Assembly: GCA_011052285.1 (NCBI GenBank)
Contig: DRJH01000469.1
Span: 1 to 9,741 of the forward strand
Direction: 5' to 3'
Source of the DNA: Gammaproteobacteria bacterium
GTDB taxonomy: Bacteria; Pseudomonadota; Gammaproteobacteria; Arenicellales; DRJH01
Length of the DNA: 9,741 nt
Part shown: positions 7,176-9,741 of the stretch, piece after piece
Layout of the letters: every line of letters starts with the position of its first letter
How positions within the stretch are numbered: the stretch's first letter is position 1
Position numbers and translations under genes: made by a program
Notes under the pieces: generated by a model
The model's database searches: none
Seen by the model: the letters and a program-made list of their open reading frames with translations, nothing else
What the model was told of the DNA's origin: nothing

Positions 7176-7200
7176 ACCCGGCAGGTGTTGAAAAACTTAT

Positions 7201-7302
7201 CTACGTTGTCGATGAGGTGTTACCTATTCCCTTAAAATACGCATTTATACCTGTAATATGCCATACACAGCCGGGCACAAAGTAACGATGAGCTCTTGGC
7301 AT
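7201..7302 (-). pseudogene. 5' fragment of a REP-associated tyrosine transposase (RAYT), copy 1
   Basis: From an ATG at 7302, with AAGGAG at 7311-7316, the minus strand encodes MPRAHRYFVPGCVWHIT and then diverges and stops at 7201 (33 codons). This N-terminus is characteristic of RAYT (IS200-like Y1) transposases, which usually continue with HRCH and run to well over 200 aa. The HUH and tyrosine catalytic region is absent, so this is a dead fragment. It shares a 68-bp block (7265-7332) with the second copy at 8183-8250, with 63 of 68 identical. It lies just upstream of the chemoreceptor promoter. Confidence 0.75.
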
Positions 7303-7332
7303 GATGTGATCTCCTTAAAGCGGTCATATCCT
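7265..7332. repeat. 68-bp direct repeat, partner at 8183-8250
   Basis: The two copies align without gaps at 63 of 68 positions and are 918 bp apart, start to start. They enclose the toxin-antitoxin genes. Each covers the ribosome binding site and first codons of a RAYT gene on the minus strand. Recombination between them would delete the module. Confidence 0.85.
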
Positions 7333-7333
7333 G

Positions 7334-7360
7334 CCCCCATATTCGGCCCCCCATATTTGG
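7334..7360. repeat. C-rich tandem motif next to the toxin gene
   Basis: CCCCCATATTCGG (7334-7346) is followed directly by CCCCCCATATTTGG (7347-7360). It resembles a degraded form of the GGTCCGACCCCCCAT motif found at 8327-8341. It ends 5 bp from the toxin stop codon, so it may be the REP-like border on this side of the module. Confidence 0.4.
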
Positions 7361-7365
7361 TCGTC

Positions 7366-7653
7366 TCAATCGAATTGTTCTGACCATTTCCTGGCACCGT
7401 GATATATCCGTAAGATTTCTATACGATCCTGACTGATCTGGTAAGGAAGAATGTAGGAGGTATTTGCGATAACTAACTCACGAGTGCCGGGCACTCTGCC
7501 AGGGCGACCTATATATGGATTACCAATGAGCACTGTGGCTGCGGTCTCGATGCGTTCGTGTAGTGCTTTGGCTGCGTATGGATTCTTATCAGAAAGATAT
7601 AGCACCATGTCCCGCAGATCAGTTCGGGCCTCTGAGGACCAGATTATCCTCAC
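7366..7653 (-). CDS. ParE/RelE superfamily toxin
   Basis: This is a small 95-aa protein of the RelE/ParE fold. Conserved features are IIWSSEARTDLRDMVLYL at the N-terminus (helix-forming ParE opening), NPYAAKAL, GRPGRVPGTRELVIANTSYILPY in the middle, and the C-terminal IEILRIYHGARKW. These fit ParE-type toxins better than ribosome-dependent RelE. ParE toxins of this kind usually inhibit gyrase, but the target here is inferred only. The start is GTG (7651-7653) and overlaps the antitoxin stop by 4 bp (GTGA), which indicates translational coupling. The full length is kept and no key segment is missing. Confidence 0.9.
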   Translation of the reverse strand: MRIIWSSEARTDLRDMVLYLSDKNPYAAKALHERIETAATVLIGNPYIGRPGRVPGTRELVIANTSYILPYQISQDRIEILRIYHGARKWSEQFD

Positions 7654-7916
7654 TGTTTATTTTCGTAGGTCTTGATACGTTCATTGATCAGTTCAGAGAT
7701 TTCTGCCATGACCTCTGCATGAGGTATGCCCGTCCCTGCTTTCAATGATGCCAGGGCCTGGTGTATACCTTCAATGTACCAGGCTTGCTGATCAATGTAC
7801 TGCTTGAGTGCATCTTCAATGACCCAGTTTCTGGAGCGATCCATTGCTTTAGCAATGGCACTGATTTTGTCTACTGTATTGCTTTTAGTTCTGATAGTGA
7901 TGCTTTGGTTGCTCAC
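7650..7916 (-). CDS. Ribbon-helix-helix (CopG/ParD-like) antitoxin
   Basis: This is an 88-aa protein with an N-terminal ribbon-helix-helix. SITIRTKSNTVDKI forms the DNA-contacting strand, followed by helices through RSRNWVIEDALKQYID (about residues 28-43). The C-terminal half (HAEVMAEISELINERIKTYENKQ) is a charged helix of the sort that wraps a ParE toxin. The start is GTG at 7914-7916, with GAGG about 7 nt upstream; no ATG gives a better N-terminus. It is the first gene of the pair, as in parDE operons, and should neutralise the toxin and repress its own promoter. The palindromes just upstream fit such autoregulation. Confidence 0.88.
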   Translation of the reverse strand: MSNQSITIRTKSNTVDKISAIAKAMDRSRNWVIEDALKQYIDQQAWYIEGIHQALASLKAGTGIPHAEVMAEISELINERIKTYENKQ

Positions 7917-7930
7917 GGGGCGACCTCATA

Positions 7931-7962
7931 TTGATATCAAATGCAATCATCTTGATTATAGC
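7931..7962 (-). promoter_or_regulatory. Toxin-antitoxin promoter with overlapping palindromes
   Basis: On the minus strand a perfect TATAAT (7955-7960) is preceded by TGC, giving an extended -10 (TGnTATAAT); no convincing -35 is present. AATCA-TCT-TGATT (7945-7957) overlaps the -10 and likely start point. The perfect 10-bp palindrome TTGATATCAA (7931-7940) lies between promoter and gene. The arrangement suits autorepression by the antitoxin or by the complex. Confidence 0.55.
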
Positions 7963-8001
7963 AGACAACCCAGCCAGTAGACGATAGGATAGGATGATAG
8001 A

Positions 8002-8037
8002 GATAGGGGGGTCGGACATGGATAGGGGGGTCGGACC
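8002..8037 (+). repeat. Tandem G-rich REP-like motif
   Basis: GATAGGGGGGTCGGAC occurs at 8002-8017 and again at 8021-8036, separated by ATG. The second copy continues with CAA and is inverted relative to 8327-8341. The pair brackets the second RAYT fragment. RAYT genes are known to be flanked by inverted REP sequences, so this is probably a REP-like remnant. Confidence 0.6.
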
Positions 8038-8089
8038 AACGCAAGTATTTGATTATATTACTATTTAGCTCGAATAAGGCAAGTTATTT

Positions 8090-8220
8090 TCACTTAAACG
8101 AGTATTTTTGGTAGTCAAAGTGACCTTGTAAGGCATTACCGGCTCCTTTGTGGCAGCGGTGCGTAATATAGCAAACACACAAACACAGCCGGGCACAAAG
8201 TAACGATAAGCTTTTGGCAT
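8090..8220 (-). pseudogene. Frameshifted 5' fragment of a RAYT transposase, copy 2
   Basis: The ATG at 8220 opens MPKAYRYFVPGCV. A TG-rich stretch 8 bp longer than in copy 1 then shifts the frame. In the shifted frame the sequence resumes as YITHRCHK and runs into a TGA at 8090-8092. RAYT N-termini normally read VWHITHRCH, so the fragment extends a little further than copy 1 but is broken. In the unshifted frame a 51-codon stretch ends at 8065. No catalytic core remains. Confidence 0.75.
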
Positions 8221-8250
8221 GATGTGATCACCTTAAAGCCGTCATTTCCT
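8183..8250. repeat. 68-bp direct repeat, partner at 7265-7332
   Basis: This is the second copy of the repeated RAYT 5' region, differing from the first at five positions. GTAATAT also occurs on the far side of both copies, beyond an 8-bp length difference, so the homology probably once extended further. Confidence 0.85.
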
Positions 8251-8326
8251 CCTTGAAAAGGTCATTATAAGCAGAATTTTACGCCAATATTTTATTAATA
8301 AGTGGTTTATTCCAATAAGTTACTTT

Positions 8327-8341
8327 GGTCCGACCCCCCAT
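8327..8341 (-). repeat. Inverted REP-like motif
   Basis: GGTCCGACCCCCCAT is the inverse of the G-rich motif at 8024-8037, with TTGG/CCAA extending the match inward. Together they bound about 318 bp that contains the broken RAYT fragment. Confidence 0.6.
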
Positions 8342-8497
8342 AACCCGCGAGAAACTCGTCTTCCAGACCGGTACCGTAGCCGGCTGACAATCATAACAGG
8401 ACAATTCGTAATCACATGGGATGCTGTCATTAAGCTCCGGTAGCTATTGCTGTAGTGCCGTTTTATCGCAGCGATCCACAGTAGAGTTGCCGATGTC
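8342..8497. other. Non-coding stretch without recognisable content
   Basis: I find no convincing gene, promoter or RNA here. Short open frames on both strands lack family resemblance and ribosome binding sites. If the attC-like site that follows is real, this would be where a cassette gene should end, but none is recognisable. Confidence 0.4.
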
Positions 8498-8629
8498 GTC
8501 TAACAAGCGGCTGCAAGGGACGGCAAACAGCTCGGCGGTTTTTCCAAGTCATTACCCCGCATATAGTCTGGTGACAATTCACAGTTGGTTGCGCCGCAGG
8601 TTTGCCGCTCCTGAGCCGTGGCGTTATGC
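8498..8629 (+). other. attC-like integron recombination site (orphan)
   Basis: The 132-bp stretch opens with GTCTAAC (8498-8504), a perfect RYYYAAC core. It closes with GTTATGC (8623-8629), a GTTRRRY core with one mismatch. The arms 8501-8528 and 8600-8626 are imperfectly complementary: TAAC, CGGCT, AGG and CGGCAAAC match in order, with small bulges, as attC sites require for folding. The internal part includes AGCTCGGCGG and GCGCCGC, which could pair further. No integrase gene or second attC site is in the window. Confidence 0.55.
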
Positions 8630-8641
8630 TGCTAAAGGGAC

Positions 8642-8669
8642 TTGCAAACGATACCATACGTGGTAACAT
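8642..8669 (+). promoter_or_regulatory. Weak candidate promoter with internal palindrome
   Basis: TTGCAA (8642-8647), 16 nt, then TAACAT (8664-8669) is a 4/6 plus 4/6 match to sigma-70 elements. TACCA-TACG-TGGTA (8652-8665) sits in the spacer like an operator. If used, it would have driven the dehydrogenase gene before the 161-bp element was inserted downstream. Confidence 0.25.
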
Positions 8670-8768
8670 TAATAAATGGGGAAGACACGTAGAGGGAACT
8701 ACTTATTTTTAACCTGGATAGATGATCATTCACCCCGGCGTGTCCATGTTTATCGAAAATCCAGACCA

Positions 8769-8929
8769 GGAGGCTGTCCGAGAATAGGAACCGTAGCGAG
8801 GGGAAGCAAATTTGAGGTCGATTTTGCCATGATTTGAGGCGAATACTGGTTGTATTTAACGAGAATCAGGGGGGAATCTAGCCAAAGACCGCTTTTGCGC
8901 AGTCGATTCTCTGTTCTCGGACAGGCTCC
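8769..8929. mobile_element. 161-bp MITE-like element with ~20-bp terminal inverted repeats
   Basis: The left end GGAGGCTGTCCGAGAATAGG (8769-8788) and the right end, read inward on the minus strand, GGAGCCTGTCCGAGAACAGA (8910-8929) agree at 17 of 20 positions. No transposase is encoded inside. I see no clear target duplication. The same ends occur singly at 1784-1808 and 4750-4767. The element stops 13 bp before the GGAGG of the dehydrogenase gene, so it lies in that gene's 5' leader or promoter region. Confidence 0.7.
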
Positions 8930-8953
8930 CCGGATTTGCTTTGGAGGTAATGT

Positions 8954-9741
8954 GTGGTGACAACAGCCAGACAATATATCGCAGCACAGGCAGATCAGGT
9001 GATTCTGGAGCTGAGCGAGTACTTTGGCTCTCATTTGCAAACAAAGCGTGCGATTCGTGAGCAGTTTTCCCGGGATGAGTCGGCACATACTCCGGTACTG
9101 CCGGACGCGGTGGTGGCTGTTGCCAGTACCGAAGAGGTCTGCAGGGTCGTCACTGCCTGTAGCCACTGGCAGGTGCCGGTAGTGGCTTACGGTACGGGTA
9201 CCGCTCTGGAAGGTCAGGCCATTGCTGTGGCTGGCGGTTTGACTCTGGATATGAGTGCCATGAATCGTGTGCTTGAAGTCCACCAGGATGATCTTGATGC
9301 CGTGGTGCAACCACGGGTTACGCGCAGGCAGTTGAACGAATATCTCAAGGATAGCGGCTTGTTCTTTTCCGTTGACCCGGGAGCGGATGCTTCTTTGGGT
9401 GGCATGGCGGCAACCCGGGCCTCGGGGACCAATACGGTTCGTTATGGCTCGATGCGCGAAAACGTGTTGTCCATGGAGGTGGTGTTGGCGGACGGTCGTG
9501 TGATCCGCACCTCGCGGCGGGCCAGAAAATCTGCGGCAGGCTATGATCTCACGCATCTGTTTGTGGGCTCTGAAGGCACCTTGGGGATTATCACCGAACT
9601 GACTCTCAGATTGTTTGGGCAGCCGGAAGCCATTAGTGCTGCGGTCTGTCCGTTTGCCGAGGTTGAGGGTGCTGTTCGGACCGCGATCGAGACCATCCAG
9701 TCGGGCATCCCGGTGGCCCGAATTGAACTGGTCGATGATGT
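8954..9741 (+). CDS. D-lactate dehydrogenase (cytochrome) / FAD-linked 2-hydroxyacid oxidase, N-terminal part
   Basis: This FAD enzyme probably oxidises D-lactate, or a similar 2-hydroxy acid, to the 2-keto acid and passes electrons to the respiratory chain. 262 codons are present of an expected 460 or so; the gene runs off the window. The FAD-binding (PCMH) domain is clear: VVAYGTGTALEGQ (about 76-88), VDPGADASLGGMAATRASG, NTVRYGSMRENVLSMEVVLADG and FVGSEGTLGIITELTLRL. This pattern is closer to LDHD/Dld than to the glycolate oxidase subunit GlcD, but GlcD-like activity cannot be excluded. No ATG fits this frame. GTG at 8954 or the adjacent GTG at 8957 follows GGAGG (8943-8947) with 6 or 9 nt spacing. 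A MITE-like element ends just upstream. Confidence 0.92.
   Translation, partial: MVTTARQYIAAQADQVILELSEYFGSHLQTKRAIREQFSRDESAHTPVLPDAVVAVASTEEVCRVVTACSHWQVPVVAYGTGTALEGQAIAVAGGLTLDMSAMNRVLEVHQDDLDAVVQPRVTRRQLNEYLKDSGLFFSVDPGADASLGGMAATRASGTNTVRYGSMRENVLSMEVVLADGRVIRTSRRARKSAAGYDLTHLFVGSEGTLGIITELTLRLFGQPEAISAAVCPFAEVEGAVRTAIETIQSGIPVARIELVDD

Noticed and set aside
8421..8666. 81-codon plus-strand open frame
   Set aside because: Most of it is the attC-like structure; no protein family is recognisable and the start has no ribosome binding site.
8912..8929. LexA-type SOS box in the CTGT...ACAG of the repeat end
   Set aside because: The spacing between CTGT and ACAG is 6 rather than 8, and the other three copies lack the second half.
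8750..9556. 268-codon minus-strand open frame
   Set aside because: It is antisense to the dehydrogenase gene, whose plus-strand frame has strong family motifs throughout, and begins or ends in repeat sequence.

Overview
The window looks like chromosomal DNA of a gammaproteobacterium. It carries an ATP-type PEP carboxykinase, a HisN-type phosphatase, a PiT/DUF47 phosphate uptake pair, a large chemoreceptor with a flagellar sigma-28-type promoter, and a cytochrome-type D-lactate dehydrogenase. The exact genus cannot be read from the sequence. No rRNA, tRNA or CRISPR array was seen.

Layout. Bases 2-871 are the C-terminal half of pckA (+). It converges on a histidinol-phosphatase/inositol-monophosphatase family gene (901-1698, -). 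A class I glutamine amidotransferase (1898-2758, +) follows and overlaps, stop to stop, a PiT phosphate transporter (2755-3810, -). The transporter is the last gene of a minus-strand series: chemoreceptor (4767-7115), DUF47/PhoU-like protein (4085-4747), then PiT. A 270-bp transposase-less element with 35-bp terminal inverted repeats and two internal hairpins sits between the PhoU-like gene and PiT.

From about 7200 to 8950 the window is an accessory zone. A ParE-type toxin and ribbon-helix-helix antitoxin pair (7366-7916, -) is bracketed by two decayed 5' ends of a REP-associated tyrosine transposase (RAYT) gene. The 68-bp duplicated core of these two fragments is 63/68 identical. G-rich REP-like motifs lie around them. 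Next come an attC-like integron recombination site with no visible integrase (8498-8629) and a 161-bp MITE-like element (8769-8929). The element abuts the ribosome binding site of a FAD-dependent D-lactate dehydrogenase (8954 to the window end, +).

How it fits together. The core genes concern C3/C4 carbon metabolism (PEP carboxykinase, lactate oxidation) and phosphate uptake. The chemoreceptor ends 19 bp before the phosphate genes, which raises the possibility of linked phosphate sensing and uptake. A dispersed end sequence, GGAG(G/C)CTGTCCGAGAA, occurs four times. One pair of ends bounds the 161-bp element. The other pair bounds a 2,984-bp block holding the amidotransferase, PiT and DUF47 genes. 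These non-autonomous ends, the structured element and the RAYT relics are the most unusual content.
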